Shown in pieces: positions 36,801 to 44,900 of a stretch of DNA of 64,000 bases (positions within the stretch are counted from its first letter, which is position 1; each line of letters starts with the position of its first letter). Both the position numbers and the translations under genes were made by a program. The notes below the pieces were generated by a model, which saw only the letters and a program-made list of their open reading frames with translations, searched no databases and was not told the origin of the DNA. Source of the stretch: Paraneptunicella aestuarii (GTDB lineage: Bacteria; Pseudomonadota; Gammaproteobacteria; Enterobacterales; Alteromonadaceae). The stretch is from contig NZ_CP074570.1 in the NCBI RefSeq assembly GCF_019900845.1, positions 434,001-498,000 on the forward strand. The letters run 5' to 3'.

Positions 36801-36949
36801 GTGCTGGTCACTGGCATATTAATGTGACGCAAGCGCCGCCGGTGGTTTCGCGTACAAGTGGTGGTGGAAGCTTGAATCTTTGGTTGCTGCTACTTTTATT
36901 CTGCATAGCAATGATGGTTCGTTTAAATTATTCAGGAGAACGTCAATGA
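30881..36949 (+). CDS. Giant multi-domain surface protein with GlyGly-CTERM anchor
   Basis: 2022 residues. In order: signal peptide (1-23); cadherin-like domain (about 133-230); an unrecognised region (232-580); two putative-Ig domains with PSWANFNPNTGELSGTP and PSWAEFDTTTGMISGYP (584-750); a run of cadherin-like tandem repeats marked by VNDAPV and EDT (about 764-1300); a HYR-like domain (1300-1380); Calx-beta (1383-1482); a PKD-like domain (1485-1587); a choice-of-anchor-U-like domain opening VDSDGDLISDIEEGYGD (1587-1807); two further cadherin-like repeats (1807-1984); and the C-terminal GGGS, hydrophobic helix and basic tail of GlyGly-CTERM. That tail is processed by rhombosortase and type II secretion in other gammaproteobacteria. 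Likely a calcium-stabilised adhesin or matrix protein. It starts at GTG. Confidence 0.85.
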   Translation: MYLIVPNLLAVICYFFSIGAFASSANPNVAHIETSQAKQIEQSKQLRSAAFKRYGQRHGRKNKPYPKEKAAVDSLHTALVNVLNGKPYQFNGSSLSGFGGANAISAGNDQKLSSGSNTASRSFWPFIPSAAAIDTPTNLTVAEDELYITTITATTDAPIRSFDITGGADQFMFRLNSLTGELSFASTKDFESPDDGNGIADGTYEVDIEVSDTDNSTASLTFSVALTDVDPDPVLSDTRSVFNNKGELFLGGRYMKLSISQWGDFGHEWDPPESFLAPDDLPIVRLAYDPDGFGEGTRPRTDFLYGDERFVVGFDDGQRTSTSNSAMYGQKSMFTTVENQSSGSLLKAKVKSVWSDNMLVQQEISFDENKAFIRNEVTLTNISGVNWNSARYMRSINPGNTFELGGLLSTENEVLFSHQSGDDKEVVVARTFSQIDPALQAASSRQPLFFYSKDARVRVSSFGVRNTDPYASAAYDNTLPKGQKVISDSSITITFESGALNDGQSAKFVYYTSLDERSLPLVMQDIQATEHADDASPIIDSLSIFMDKADVNGTTTQVSSAVSNGSGYYASNAYVAGNGLGFSFTPIIFNPQGEVLTFSIENKPSWANFNPNTGELSGTPIKEGNHPNIKIRVTGAPSNNEDYLTPFSIIVIGNNDSPTLAPEIFYGDEFPTLHTDEYYGFSFTPELSDGNQFDIHSFQVTNLPSWAEFDTTTGMISGYPEEDDVGTYSNIIISVQDGLRQSTGTLGPFDIVVEDVFAQGTFADRVLVTSEDTALHVANPHNGQDFVLEYYNGAPPKYGTLLGLPDRVTYAPGVNYHGNDQFTYITWVGEDIYFETNVSFSVISLNDPPEARSLNLSTSEERSVSFTIKGYDPDYDHLTYIIVTAPQNGVLSGTPPTLIYTPNENFVGDDSFTFKVNDGNLDSATATVSIVTTGVNDAPVANSQTIELEEDTQATIILDATDAEGDSLSYKVISSPAHGVLTGNAPDLVYTPNGNFFGNDSFTFVVNDGSVDSEIATINLVVIGVNDAPVSQPQSIQTPEDTPATINLEAFDPDGDALTYQFLTLPEKGELIGLPPNLTYQPRPDINGNDSFTYTVSDNVFTTDIVTINIVITAVNDAPTVVNDEVTVEQDSINNLVNVLLNDSDIDGDNLTLQSATAQKGNAIVTSDGRLLYTPTPEYSGTDTIAYMISDNHGGTGSGTVFVTINEKEVNLPPIAVEDNLEFTTFESVIIDVLSNDTDPENDELKLLNAASDSGSIEIIQQQIQFTPNADVGGDVSIQYSIADTAGNTASGLVNLRFFNADAPVITSPPDLCDEAAIHADSLYTRIDVGLASAVDRFGNAVPVSKVDGVRRFPPGKNRVKWKATDNEGNASTLMQNVCVMPLVSFAKDQTVTEGQRAIVTVHLNGKAPKYPVSIPYSVSGTANAADHDLTDGILVLEQGTSGKIHINIKQDEVDENEEFILLTLSDTVNVGEHKTHKLTIVEGNVAPQTKLKVSQVGEERFQISKEDDYVDIRALVKDANENDKHFYQWQVESEDFVNNSLNDDIYRFDPESLAPGLYTISLTVSDDGEPVKTNQSSVFIEVVEQLQPLENVDSDGDLISDIEEGYGDKDADGIPDYLDRIQECNVLPEQVSTHDGYLIESQPGTCLRRGEYTYQGETGGAQLNYEDIANINTGLVADDVAVDVGGIFDYIAYGLPVSGTDFAVVTPQRNPIPEDSILRKFSVDKGWYTFVEDDHNSLWSSAGEPGYCPPPDTEQRNGSVWTPGMTPGHWCVMSVIQDGGPNDSDGVVNGTIVDIGFVGVQAGNFIMPIAVDDVAEVVENHSVTIDVLANDSAPDDGVLTITSALSDIGTVTIDEQSLLYTPPQDYVGEDEIVYGINLIGGGSAQAKVLITIIANAAPQLEDDYSDVVQGESITVNLLNNDSDPEQDSFILKNVDHPDVSFSENGQATFTASSNFIGEITIEYGVEDSHGNSSAGHWHINVTQAPPVVSRTSGGGSLNLWLLLLLFCIAMMVRLNYSGERQ

Positions 36950-37632
36950 TAAGACAACTATGGATGGCATCGACTATTGCTGTGGCTTCTTTTTCTGCCG
37001 CTGCAAATGATGAGGTCATTGAAAAAGAAGACGTCGTCAACAACGCTCAGTCATGCTGTCAAAACCGCCAAGGCTGGTATATCGGCGGTCAGCTGGGTAG
37101 GTCTGAAACGAGGTTAGATAATAGTGCGGTCGCTCGACAGTTTGACAGTGCCGAACTGTATTTTGATTCACTTCAGACCGATAACCAGGACTTGGGCTGG
37201 TCGGTGTTTGCAGGTTATCAGTTCAACGATTTTCTAGGGCTGGAGACCGGATACATTGATCTGGGAGATCGCAGCGTTGAGTTTGTCGGCAGATATAGCG
37301 ATTCTGATGCTTACTATGACGCAGTAGAGCATATTTACCCTCAGTCGACGAAAGGACTCAGCCTGGGGTTGGTTGGCTCTATTCCCCTGTCTGAGCAGTT
37401 TCATCTCTCAGGTAAACTGCGCGGGTTATTGGGAAAGGGTAGCTATAAGACAACTGAAGACAGCACAAGAGAAGGGCAGGATAACATCTCGGATAATGCG
37501 CTGTGGTATGGGCTGGAGGCTAATTATCAGGTCTCACACCAATGGCAAATATACATTCTTTACTCGCACTTTAAACTGAGTCGAGATACAAATACCATGA
37601 AGGGTATAGGTATTCGTTATTATCTGTCATAG
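36946..37632 (+). CDS. Outer-membrane beta-barrel protein (OmpA/OmpW-like)
   Basis: 228 residues with a signal peptide (cleavage near SAAA, about residue 19) and alternating-pattern strands: GWYIGGQLGRSETRL, LGWSVFAGYQFNDFLGLETGYIDLGD, KGLSLGLVGSIPLSEQFHLSGKLRGLLG, ALWYGLEANYQVSHQWQIYILYSHFKL, MKGIGIRYYLS. This is the eight-stranded porin-like fold of OmpA N-terminal domains. The ATG is inside the stop of the giant surface-protein gene (ATGA overlap), so the two are translationally coupled and may work together, for example as a surface protein and its membrane partner. That link is inference. Confidence 0.75.
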   Translation: MIRQLWMASTIAVASFSAAANDEVIEKEDVVNNAQSCCQNRQGWYIGGQLGRSETRLDNSAVARQFDSAELYFDSLQTDNQDLGWSVFAGYQFNDFLGLETGYIDLGDRSVEFVGRYSDSDAYYDAVEHIYPQSTKGLSLGLVGSIPLSEQFHLSGKLRGLLGKGSYKTTEDSTREGQDNISDNALWYGLEANYQVSHQWQIYILYSHFKLSRDTNTMKGIGIRYYLS

Positions 37633-37649
37633 CCTTGTTTTTAAGTTGG

Positions 37650-37678
37650 GAACCAGAAACCAATATGGTTTCTGGTTC
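37650..37678. terminator. Bidirectional hairpin between convergent genes
   Basis: GAACCAGAAACC and GGTTTCTGGTTC form a perfect 12-pair stem with a five-base loop, placed between the stop of the barrel gene and the stop of the LysR gene. No strong T-run follows, so efficiency is uncertain. Confidence 0.6.
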
Positions 37679-37696
37679 TGCATTTTCGATGATCTA

Positions 37697-38533
37697 TCAC
37701 GCATTAAACGCTTGATTCTCAAGTATTTGAATAAAGGATGTGACAAACAGGGATTCTTGTTCGTAGGCTAATCCGATATGGCGTGTCAGTTCGACATTTT
37801 CGATATAGCGAAACACCAGTTCTTCGTTGCTGTCGATCTCGCTGTAATCCGGGATTAGTGCGCAACCTACGCCAGCTTTTACCAATCCCACTGCATATTC
37901 TATGGTTTGAATTTTGGCGCGTATGTCGAGCAGAATGCCTTGTTCATTCAGTTTCGTTTTGAGCTTGTCCCAGGCTTCACAAGGGGTTCTTTGGATAAAA
38001 GGCATGTTCTCCAGGTTTTGCAAGGTGATGTGTTTTTTCAAACTTAGAGGATGATTCACCGGGATGGCGAGGCTGAAGTTCTCTTGCCACATGGAAAAGA
38101 ACAGTTCGTTGTCTTTCAGCTCTGCTTTATTGATGATTCTGGCATCGCACACATCATCGGTTGGAACCAGAGTTAGTTCCATATTTTCATTGGCGGTTGT
38201 GAATTGTTTTAGCAGGTTGCTCATTCTCGCCACGCCGAGCCCTTTGGTTAAACCAAGCTTAAAGGGTTGCTTGCTGCCACTTTGCTTGAACATATCTCGA
38301 ATCGCATTCGCTTGCCCTAACAACTGTTTGGCAACCGGGTAGAGTTGCTCGCCAGCTTCGGTTGCCATAACGCCTCGAGCGTGTCGAACAAAAAGCGCTT
38401 TTCCCAGTGATGTTTCCAATTGTTGTAATGATGAAGAAATGGATGGTTGGGCAATAAAGCAGGCCTTTGAAGCGGCACTGATGCTGCCTGTTTCAAACAC
38501 GGCGATAAAGTAACGCAAGGCTCTTAGATCCAT
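37697..38533 (-). CDS. LysR-family regulator, probably of gcdH
   Basis: 278 residues. The N-terminal LysR winged helix (MDLRALRYFIAVFETGSISA, then ASKACFIAQPSISSSLQQLE and FVRHARGVMATEAGEQL) is followed by a substrate-binding-type effector domain. It is divergent from gcdH with a 196-base gap, the classic LysR arrangement. LysR proteins next to glutaryl-CoA dehydrogenase genes (GcdR-like) respond to glutarate or related compounds. That specificity is inferred from context only. Confidence 0.85.
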   Translation of the reverse strand: MDLRALRYFIAVFETGSISAASKACFIAQPSISSSLQQLETSLGKALFVRHARGVMATEAGEQLYPVAKQLLGQANAIRDMFKQSGSKQPFKLGLTKGLGVARMSNLLKQFTTANENMELTLVPTDDVCDARIINKAELKDNELFFSMWQENFSLAIPVNHPLSLKKHITLQNLENMPFIQRTPCEAWDKLKTKLNEQGILLDIRAKIQTIEYAVGLVKAGVGCALIPDYSEIDSNEELVFRYIENVELTRHIGLAYEQESLFVTSFIQILENQAFNA

Positions 38534-38729
38534 AGTGACTTGTTGCTCTAAAGTTAAAGCTGGGTTGTATTAATGTAAATTTTAGGAAATTAAATCATCG
38601 AGGTATAGCTTTAATGTATATCAAATAAAGATTTTTAATATTTTTTGTTGAGCTAGAATCGCCGTACTATTGCCCAGTTATAAAGACTGGTTATAAAGCA
38701 CCGATTACAAAGCAAAGGTATTAAATACA

Positions 38730-39911
38730 ATGGCTAAACGTCCTGAATTTGATTGGCAAGATCCTCTATCCCTTGATTCCGTTTTATCTGAAGAAGAACG
38801 CATGATCCGTGACAGTGCTCATCAGTATTGTCAGGAAAAGCTTCAAACTCGCGTATTAATGGCAAACCGCAACGAAGTGTTTGACCGCGAGATCATGAAT
38901 GAATTGGGCGAGCTAGGTCTATTAGGTTGTACTTTACCTGAGCAGTACGGTTGCGCTGGCGTAAACCACGTTGCATACGGCTTGATTGCGCGTGAAGTTG
39001 AGCGTGTTGACTCTGGTTATCGTAGTGCCATGAGCGTGCAGTCTTCTTTGGTTATGTACCCGATTTATGAATACGGTAATGAAGAGCAACGCAACAAGTA
39101 TCTGCCTAAATTGGCCTCTGGCGAATGGGTGGGTTGCTTTGGTTTGACTGAGCCAAATTCAGGTTCTGATCCTGCGAGCATGTCTACTCGTGCTGAAAAG
39201 GTTGACGGTGGCTTCCGTGTGACTGGTAGCAAAATGTGGATCACTAACTCTCCTATTGCCGACGTGTTCGTTGTATGGGCGAAACTGGAAGGCAAAGTGC
39301 GTGGTTTCATTTTAGAAAAAGGCATGGAAGGATTAAGTGCTCCGAAAATTGAAGGTAAATTCTCACTTCGTGCGTCTATTACAGGCGAAATCGTTATGGA
39401 TAACGTGTTTGTGCCTGACGAAAACCTGTTGCCGAATGTTGAAGGTATTAAAGGGCCTTTCGGTTGCTTGAATAAAGCGCGTTACGGCATCGCGTGGGGC
39501 GCGTTAGGCGCAGCAGAATTCTGCTGGCACGCAGCACGTCAATATACGCTGGATCGTGAGCAATTTGGTCGTCCTTTGGCGGCAACTCAGTTGGTACAAA
39601 AGAAACTGGCTGACATGCAAACTGAAATCACTATCGGCTTGTTCGCTTGCTTACAAGCGGGTCGCATGATGGATCAAGGTATGTTGGCTCCAGAAGCGAT
39701 TTCCATTATCAAGCGTAACTCTTGTGGTAAAGCCTTGGATATCGCTCGTATTGCTCGTGATATGCATGGTGGTAACGGTATTGCTGATGAATTCCATGTG
39801 ATCCGTCACGCAATGAACCTGGAAGCAGTGAATACCTACGAAGGTACTCACGACGTTCACGCATTGATTTTAGGTCGTGCGCAAACAGGCATTCAGGCGT
39901 TTTCTGCTTAA
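38730..39911 (+). CDS. gcdH: Glutaryl-CoA dehydrogenase
   Basis: 393 residues of the acyl-CoA dehydrogenase fold, with [15 protein letters not shown] (flavin and substrate site), [18 protein letters not shown], the substrate-carboxylate arginine in [13 protein letters not shown], and the catalytic glutamate in [20 protein letters not shown]. Starting [23 protein letters not shown] is typical of GcdH. It converts glutaryl-CoA from lysine or tryptophan breakdown to crotonyl-CoA and CO2. A divergent LysR gene precedes it and a hairpin follows. Confidence 0.93.
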   Translation: MAKRPEFDWQDPLSLDSVLSEEERMIRDSAHQYCQEKLQTRVLMANRNEVFDREIMNELGELGLLGCTLPEQYGCAGVNHVAYGLIAREVERVDSGYRSAMSVQSSLVMYPIYEYGNEEQRNKYLPKLASGEWVGCFGLTEPNSGSDPASMSTRAEKVDGGFRVTGSKMWITNSPIADVFVVWAKLEGKVRGFILEKGMEGLSAPKIEGKFSLRASITGEIVMDNVFVPDENLLPNVEGIKGPFGCLNKARYGIAWGALGAAEFCWHAARQYTLDREQFGRPLAATQLVQKKLADMQTEITIGLFACLQAGRMMDQGMLAPEAISIIKRNSCGKALDIARIARDMHGGNGIADEFHVIRHAMNLEAVNTYEGTHDVHALILGRAQTGIQAFSA

Positions 39912-39983
39912 TAAAGTGTGTTAACGAACGAGCAAAGTACGAAAATTTGCAGTCATTGTTTTCAGATTGTTTATAGGTGAGTT

Positions 39984-40010
39984 CCGCCGTTGCTGTATAG
40001 ATAACGGCGG
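39984..40010 (+). terminator. Hairpin after gcdH
   Basis: CCGCCGTT and AACGGCGG form an eight-pair GC-rich stem with an 11-base loop. Only a weak pyrimidine tract follows, so it may be a terminator or a transcript-end stabiliser. Confidence 0.5.
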
Positions 40011-40137
40011 AGCTTCTCCTTCTTTTCTCGTTTGTATTGAGCGTTTTAGCGTTGAGTTTTCACTTGCGTCACAGGGGATGATTCCCATCGCCGTAATGCC
40101 AGTGAAATAGCAAATACAATAACAAGAAGAAGTGAAC

Positions 40138-42408
40138 ATGAAGGACAGCAATACTCGTATTGACGAACAGTTCATCGCATCTGTTCTTGCTGGTGATTTA
40201 CCTGCCATCGAAAGCTTACTGACACCGCAGCAGGCAGGTTTGTCTGATGCTGAGGTCGTCGATTTATTTGAAACTCAGGTCATGAGTCGCCATCTGGATC
40301 TGCAAAGTCGTATCATGCAGAAAAAAGGCCAGAGCTTTTATACCATCGGTAGTGCTGGGCATGAAGGCAACGCCGCTTATGCCAAAGCGTTCCGCCCGGA
40401 TGATATGGCATTTTTGCATTATCGCAGTGGTGCATTTGTGATCCAACGTAGCAAGCAAGTGCCAGGGCAAACGCCGCTTTACGATATGTTGCTGTCGTTT
40501 GCAGCTTCCTCAGAAGATCCGGTATCAGGTGGACGCCACAAGGTACTGGGTAGCAAAGATTTATTTATTCCCCCGCAAACCAGCACCATAGCTTCTCATT
40601 TGCCTAAAGCCATGGGTGCAGCATACAGCATTGGTCTGGCATCCAAGCTGGAAGCCAATCCTGTGTTGCAGGACGATGCCTTGATCGTGTGTAACTTTGG
40701 TGATGCATCCGCTAACCATTCCACGGCGCAAGGGGCTATTAACGCGGCGGCTTGGGCGTCGTTCCAGTCTTCTCCCATGCCGATAGTATTTATCTGTGAA
40801 GATAATGGTATCGGTATTTCTACACCCACGCCGAACGGTTGGATACGCGCTAATTTCGAGCATAAACCCGGTTTGAAATACATGGCTTGTAACGGCCTGG
40901 ATATTTTGGATACCTATAAAACGGCGGCAGAAGCGGTTGAGTACGCGCGTCGCACTCGTAAGCCGGTGTTTTTGCATTGCAAAACCATTCGTTTACTTGG
41001 ACATGCGGGCTCTGATGCCGAGTTTGTGTACCGCGATTTAAATACTATTGCGGAAATTGAACGCAAAGATCCACTGCTGCATACGGCGGGTATTCTTATT
41101 GATAACGGCATTATGACGCCTCAACAAGTGGTTGATTTATATGAATCAGTAAAAGGACGTATAGCCCGAATTGCAGATTATGCCGGAAGCCGCCCTCGTT
41201 TAACCAATGCCAAACAAGTGCTGGAAAGCTTGATACCTGGAAAATCTCCGAATCCAGCCCCGGTTCCTGCTGTTCCTAGAGACAGAGCCGAACTGTTTAA
41301 GCATGAAAAACACAATATTGATAAACCTCAACACCTTGCCAAAATGATTAACTGGGCATTGCTGGATTTAATGGCAGACAATCCAAATGTGGTGATGTGT
41401 GGCGAAGACATTGGTCGTAAAGGCGGTGTGTATAACGTCACTAGCCGTTTGGTGGAGAAGTTTGGTAGTTCTCGCGTTATTAATACGCTATTGGATGAAC
41501 AATCCATTTTGGGCTTAGCCATTGGTATGGCGCATAACGGCATTCTGCCTATTCCTGAAATTCAGTTTTTGGCGTATGTCCATAATGCTGAAGACCAGAT
41601 TCGTGGTGAAGCGTCTACCTTGTCGTTCTTTTCAAGAGGCCAGTACACCAACCCTATGGTGATCCGTATCGCTGGCTTGGCTTACCAAAAAGGCTTTGGT
41701 GGGCATTTCCATAATGATAATTCATTGGCGGTATTTAGAGACATTCCCGGCATTGTTGTTGCCGTTCCATCCAATGGTGCTGATGCAGTAGAAATGCTGC
41801 GCGAATGCGTGCGCTTGGCGCGTGAAGAACAGCGCGTGGTGGTGTTCATTGAACCTATTGCTTTGTATATGACCAAGGATTTGTTGGAAGAAGGCGACGG
41901 TTTATGGACGTTTCCATATGTTGAGCCAGCCAAGGCAACGCCTATCAAGATTGGGGAAATCGGTGTTCATGGTGATGGCAAAGATTTAGCGATTGTTACC
42001 TATGGTAACGGCAACTACCTGTCGAGACAGGTTCAGAACGATTTAGCGCAACAAGGCATAAAAGCGCGAGTTATTGATTTGCGCTGGCTAGCGCCTTTAA
42101 ACGAAGAGGCTATTTTGGCAGCCGTGGCGGATTGCCAACACATTCTTATCGTTGATGAATGCCGTAAAACCGGTTCTATCAGCGAAGCCCTGTTTACCTT
42201 ATTGGCAGAAAATAACCATAAACTGTTGGCAAATATGGCAGAAATTGGTCGTATCTGCGCTGAAGATTCATTTATTCCATTAGGCTCTGCCTCATACACT
42301 GTTTTACCGTCTCGGGATGGTATTTTGCAAACGGCATTAAATCTGGTGAATAAAGGGCAAGCTGCATCCGGTGCAGTGAACAAGGAGAAGGAGGCGGCTA
42401 ATGTCTAA
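40138..42408 (+). CDS. Fused alpha-beta 2-oxo acid dehydrogenase E1
   Basis: A 756-residue thiamine-diphosphate enzyme in which the E1 alpha (about 1-390) and beta (about 400-750) chains of branched-chain-type dehydrogenases are joined. The alpha part has the cofactor motif CNFGDASANHSTAQGAINAA and CKTIRLLGHAGSDAEFVYR. The beta part has VVMCGEDIGRKGGVYNVT, LLDEQSILGLAIGMA and YGNGNYLSRQVQNDL. It would decarboxylate a branched-chain or other 2-oxo acid. No E2 or E3 is nearby. The ATG at 40138 is chosen with AAGAAGAAG upstream. The 3' end overlaps the next gene by eight bases. Confidence 0.8.
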   Translation: MKDSNTRIDEQFIASVLAGDLPAIESLLTPQQAGLSDAEVVDLFETQVMSRHLDLQSRIMQKKGQSFYTIGSAGHEGNAAYAKAFRPDDMAFLHYRSGAFVIQRSKQVPGQTPLYDMLLSFAASSEDPVSGGRHKVLGSKDLFIPPQTSTIASHLPKAMGAAYSIGLASKLEANPVLQDDALIVCNFGDASANHSTAQGAINAAAWASFQSSPMPIVFICEDNGIGISTPTPNGWIRANFEHKPGLKYMACNGLDILDTYKTAAEAVEYARRTRKPVFLHCKTIRLLGHAGSDAEFVYRDLNTIAEIERKDPLLHTAGILIDNGIMTPQQVVDLYESVKGRIARIADYAGSRPRLTNAKQVLESLIPGKSPNPAPVPAVPRDRAELFKHEKHNIDKPQHLAKMINWALLDLMADNPNVVMCGEDIGRKGGVYNVTSRLVEKFGSSRVINTLLDEQSILGLAIGMAHNGILPIPEIQFLAYVHNAEDQIRGEASTLSFFSRGQYTNPMVIRIAGLAYQKGFGGHFHNDNSLAVFRDIPGIVVAVPSNGADAVEMLRECVRLAREEQRVVVFIEPIALYMTKDLLEEGDGLWTFPYVEPAKATPIKIGEIGVHGDGKDLAIVTYGNGNYLSRQVQNDLAQQGIKARVIDLRWLAPLNEEAILAAVADCQHILIVDECRKTGSISEALFTLLAENNHKLLANMAEIGRICAEDSFIPLGSASYTVLPSRDGILQTALNLVNKGQAASGAVNKEKEAANV

Positions 42409-43459
42409 TTCTACTGGTAATAACAAAAAACAAACTGCATTAGTGGTTTGCCCAGGGCGCGGCACATACAACAAAGACGAGCTTGGCTATTTGCATCGTT
42501 ATCATGCCGACAAATTACATATTCTTGACGCCATTGACACTGAACGTGCTGGTAATGTTCAGGTTTCTGTTCGTGAACTGGATAGTATGCCTGCTTACAA
42601 TCTTCGCCAGCATACCGCTGGAGAAAATGCGGCTTCGTTGATTTATGCCTGCTCTAAAGCTGACTTTATGGCAATTGATCGAGAAAAATACGACATTGTC
42701 GCGGTAACAGGTAATTCCATGGGCTGGTATATTGCCTTGGCAGTGGCGCAAGCCTTGAATGAAGCGAATTCGGCGAAGCTAATCAATACCATGGGTTCCA
42801 TGATGGCGGGCGGTACGATTGGTGGGCAGAGTATCTATCCCATTGTCGATGAAAACTGGATGGTGTCTGAAGGTATGGTTGCTCAAGTGCAACAGGCCAT
42901 TGCTGACATTAATAAAGAGCCAGAAGCTGCGTTATATGAGTCCATCCGTTTAGGCGGTTATATGGTGTTCGGTGGTAACGAGAAAGCACTGAAAATGTTG
43001 GAGCAAGCGTTGCCAAAATTGGAAGATCGCTATCCAATGCGCTTGTATAACCATGCGGCTTTTCATACGCCGTTGCTGGATGAGATTGCGGTTAAAGCTC
43101 AGCAGTTGTTGCCTGCGTCCATGTTTCAGAAACCTGCCTTGCCCCTGATTGATGGTAAGGGGAATATTTGGCAGCCGCACAGTACCGATGTAAGCAAACT
43201 GCATGATTATACTTTGGGTGAACAGGTGAATCGGACTTACGATTTCACTAAAGCCATTGAGGTTTCAATTAAGGAATTCGCTCCCGATAAGATCATTGTG
43301 TTAGGCCCAGGGGCTACGTTGGGCGGTTCAATTGCACAAACACTTATCATGAATAACTGGCATGACTTAACGGACAAAGCAGATTTTATCGCTTGCCAGA
43401 AAGAAGACCCTCTGCTGCTTGCCATGGGAATGGAGAAGCAAAGAGAGCTGGTTGTTTAG
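42401..43459 (+). CDS. FabD-like acyltransferase coupled to the E1 gene
   Basis: 352 residues of the acyl-carrier-protein transacylase fold. The nucleophile elbow TGNSMGWY carries Ser106 (consensus GxSxG appears as GNSMG), and His222 sits in YNHAAFHTPLL, the second catalytic residue. The start overlaps the E1 fusion gene, so the two are made together. FabD moves malonyl units, but the usual arginine region differs, so the acyl group may be another one made by the E1 system. Substrate and partner carrier protein are unknown. Confidence 0.65.
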   Translation: MSNSTGNNKKQTALVVCPGRGTYNKDELGYLHRYHADKLHILDAIDTERAGNVQVSVRELDSMPAYNLRQHTAGENAASLIYACSKADFMAIDREKYDIVAVTGNSMGWYIALAVAQALNEANSAKLINTMGSMMAGGTIGGQSIYPIVDENWMVSEGMVAQVQQAIADINKEPEAALYESIRLGGYMVFGGNEKALKMLEQALPKLEDRYPMRLYNHAAFHTPLLDEIAVKAQQLLPASMFQKPALPLIDGKGNIWQPHSTDVSKLHDYTLGEQVNRTYDFTKAIEVSIKEFAPDKIIVLGPGATLGGSIAQTLIMNNWHDLTDKADFIACQKEDPLLLAMGMEKQRELVV

Positions 43460-43513
43460 TTTATTCCTTTCTTTTCTTTTCTTATTCCGCTTACTCCAGG
43501 AATTTATCAAGAC

Positions 43514-43543
43514 AGCGGATGTAGCTTAGGTGCTACATCTGCT
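43514..43543. repeat. Inverted repeat after the FabD-like gene
   Basis: AGCGGATGTAGC and GCTACATCTGCT pair over 12 bases (one G-U) with a six-base loop. No T-run follows. It may end the transcript by another mechanism. Confidence 0.45.
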
Positions 43544-43677
43544 GCTTTGGTGTGAAGTAGAGAGTGAGCTTTTGCATCCATAGATTGGTGCAGTATTCTG
43601 ACGATAAACCACTTTATTATGGAAAATAAAGGCTAAATGACTTCATAATGGAATGTAAATTCCTTATAGAGCTATCT

Positions 43678-44874
43678 ATGATTCTGGCCAAAAGCCTGAC
43701 TAAATCCCTCACTGGAAAACTATTGTGTTATTTGTGCATTGCGGCAATAGCATTACTGGTTTTGAATGCCTGTACTACAACCGACCGACGCATGTTAGCG
43801 CAGGCTGCAAAAGGTCGAAATGTAGAACAGGCTGCTGAAAGTTTTGCTCGCCAGAAAAAGCATCAATATCAAAATGACCCGACTGCACTTGTGCGAGATG
43901 TTCAAAACCTGACAGTATTATTTGAGCAGCTACGAGGTAATGCGGGAAAAGTCTGGGGAGAAAAGAATGTTAACTTACCCTCTCGTAAGAAGTATGTGAA
44001 ATACACGGATCACTACCGCTCTCGCGCATTAGTCGACTTTGATTCAGGCAGCATCACTGTTGAAACCTTGAATGGTAAAGCGCCTGATAGCCAGTTAAAG
44101 CAAGCCATTGTGACCACATTACTGACAACCGATGACCCCGCCGAAACCGATATTTTTACGGACACACCACCTAATTTTTCAGGTCAGCCCTATCTTTACG
44201 GGCAGGTTCTGGATCAAGAGGGGAAGGCGATTCGCTATGAATGGCGCGCCAAGCGTTTTGCTGAGTATCTGATAAAACACCACCAGCAACGCAGTGAGAC
44301 AAGTAAAGGCACTCGATATTCCGTCACTTTCCCGATGGTGCAGAACCATCATCAACTAAGAAAACAGAAATATTCCGAGTATGTGCTGGAATCTTCTGCC
44401 AAATATCAGGTTCCTCCTGCGCTGATATACGCCATTATTGAAACCGAGAGTAGTTTTAATCCGTTCGCTGTGAGCCCTGCTAATGCCTATGGGCTGATGC
44501 AGGTTGTACCCAAAACCGCTGGCAAGGATGTTTATACGCGTATTAAGAAACGCAATGACCAACCCACTCGTTCAGTGTTGTTTCGTCCGCAGGACAACAT
44601 CGATATTGGAACGGCTTATTTGCACATTCTTGATGATATTTATCTGGATGATTTAAACAATCATCAGAGCAGGGAATATGCGGTTATTTCAGCTTACAAC
44701 GGTGGTGCGGGAAATGTGTTTAAAACCTTCTCGAATAATCGTAAGCATGCGCCATCGGTGATTAATGGTTTATCTTCAAGTCAGGTATATTGGCGCTTGA
44801 CTCAAAAACACCCCCGAGCCGAATCGCGTCGTTATCTGGAAAAGGTCATGCAATATCAGGAAAAATATCGTTAA
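43678..44874 (+). CDS. mltC: Membrane-bound lytic murein transglycosylase C-like lipoprotein
   Basis: 398 residues with a lipoprotein signal (LLVLNAC), an N-terminal MltC-type domain (about 35-220) and a C-terminal SLT lysozyme-like domain whose catalytic glutamate is in YAIIETESSFNPFAVSPANA, followed by YGLMQVVPKTAGKDVY and ISAYNGGAGNVFKTF. It cuts peptidoglycan between MurNAc and GlcNAc with 1,6-anhydro ring formation. The ATG at 43678 has AGAG six bases upstream. An in-frame ATG at 43648 lacks a ribosome site. Confidence 0.85.
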   Translation: MILAKSLTKSLTGKLLCYLCIAAIALLVLNACTTTDRRMLAQAAKGRNVEQAAESFARQKKHQYQNDPTALVRDVQNLTVLFEQLRGNAGKVWGEKNVNLPSRKKYVKYTDHYRSRALVDFDSGSITVETLNGKAPDSQLKQAIVTTLLTTDDPAETDIFTDTPPNFSGQPYLYGQVLDQEGKAIRYEWRAKRFAEYLIKHHQQRSETSKGTRYSVTFPMVQNHHQLRKQKYSEYVLESSAKYQVPPALIYAIIETESSFNPFAVSPANAYGLMQVVPKTAGKDVYTRIKKRNDQPTRSVLFRPQDNIDIGTAYLHILDDIYLDDLNNHQSREYAVISAYNGGAGNVFKTFSNNRKHAPSVINGLSSSQVYWRLTQKHPRAESRRYLEKVMQYQEKYR

Positions 44875-44900
44875 ATTGCAGTGCTTAATTCAGAGTTAAT

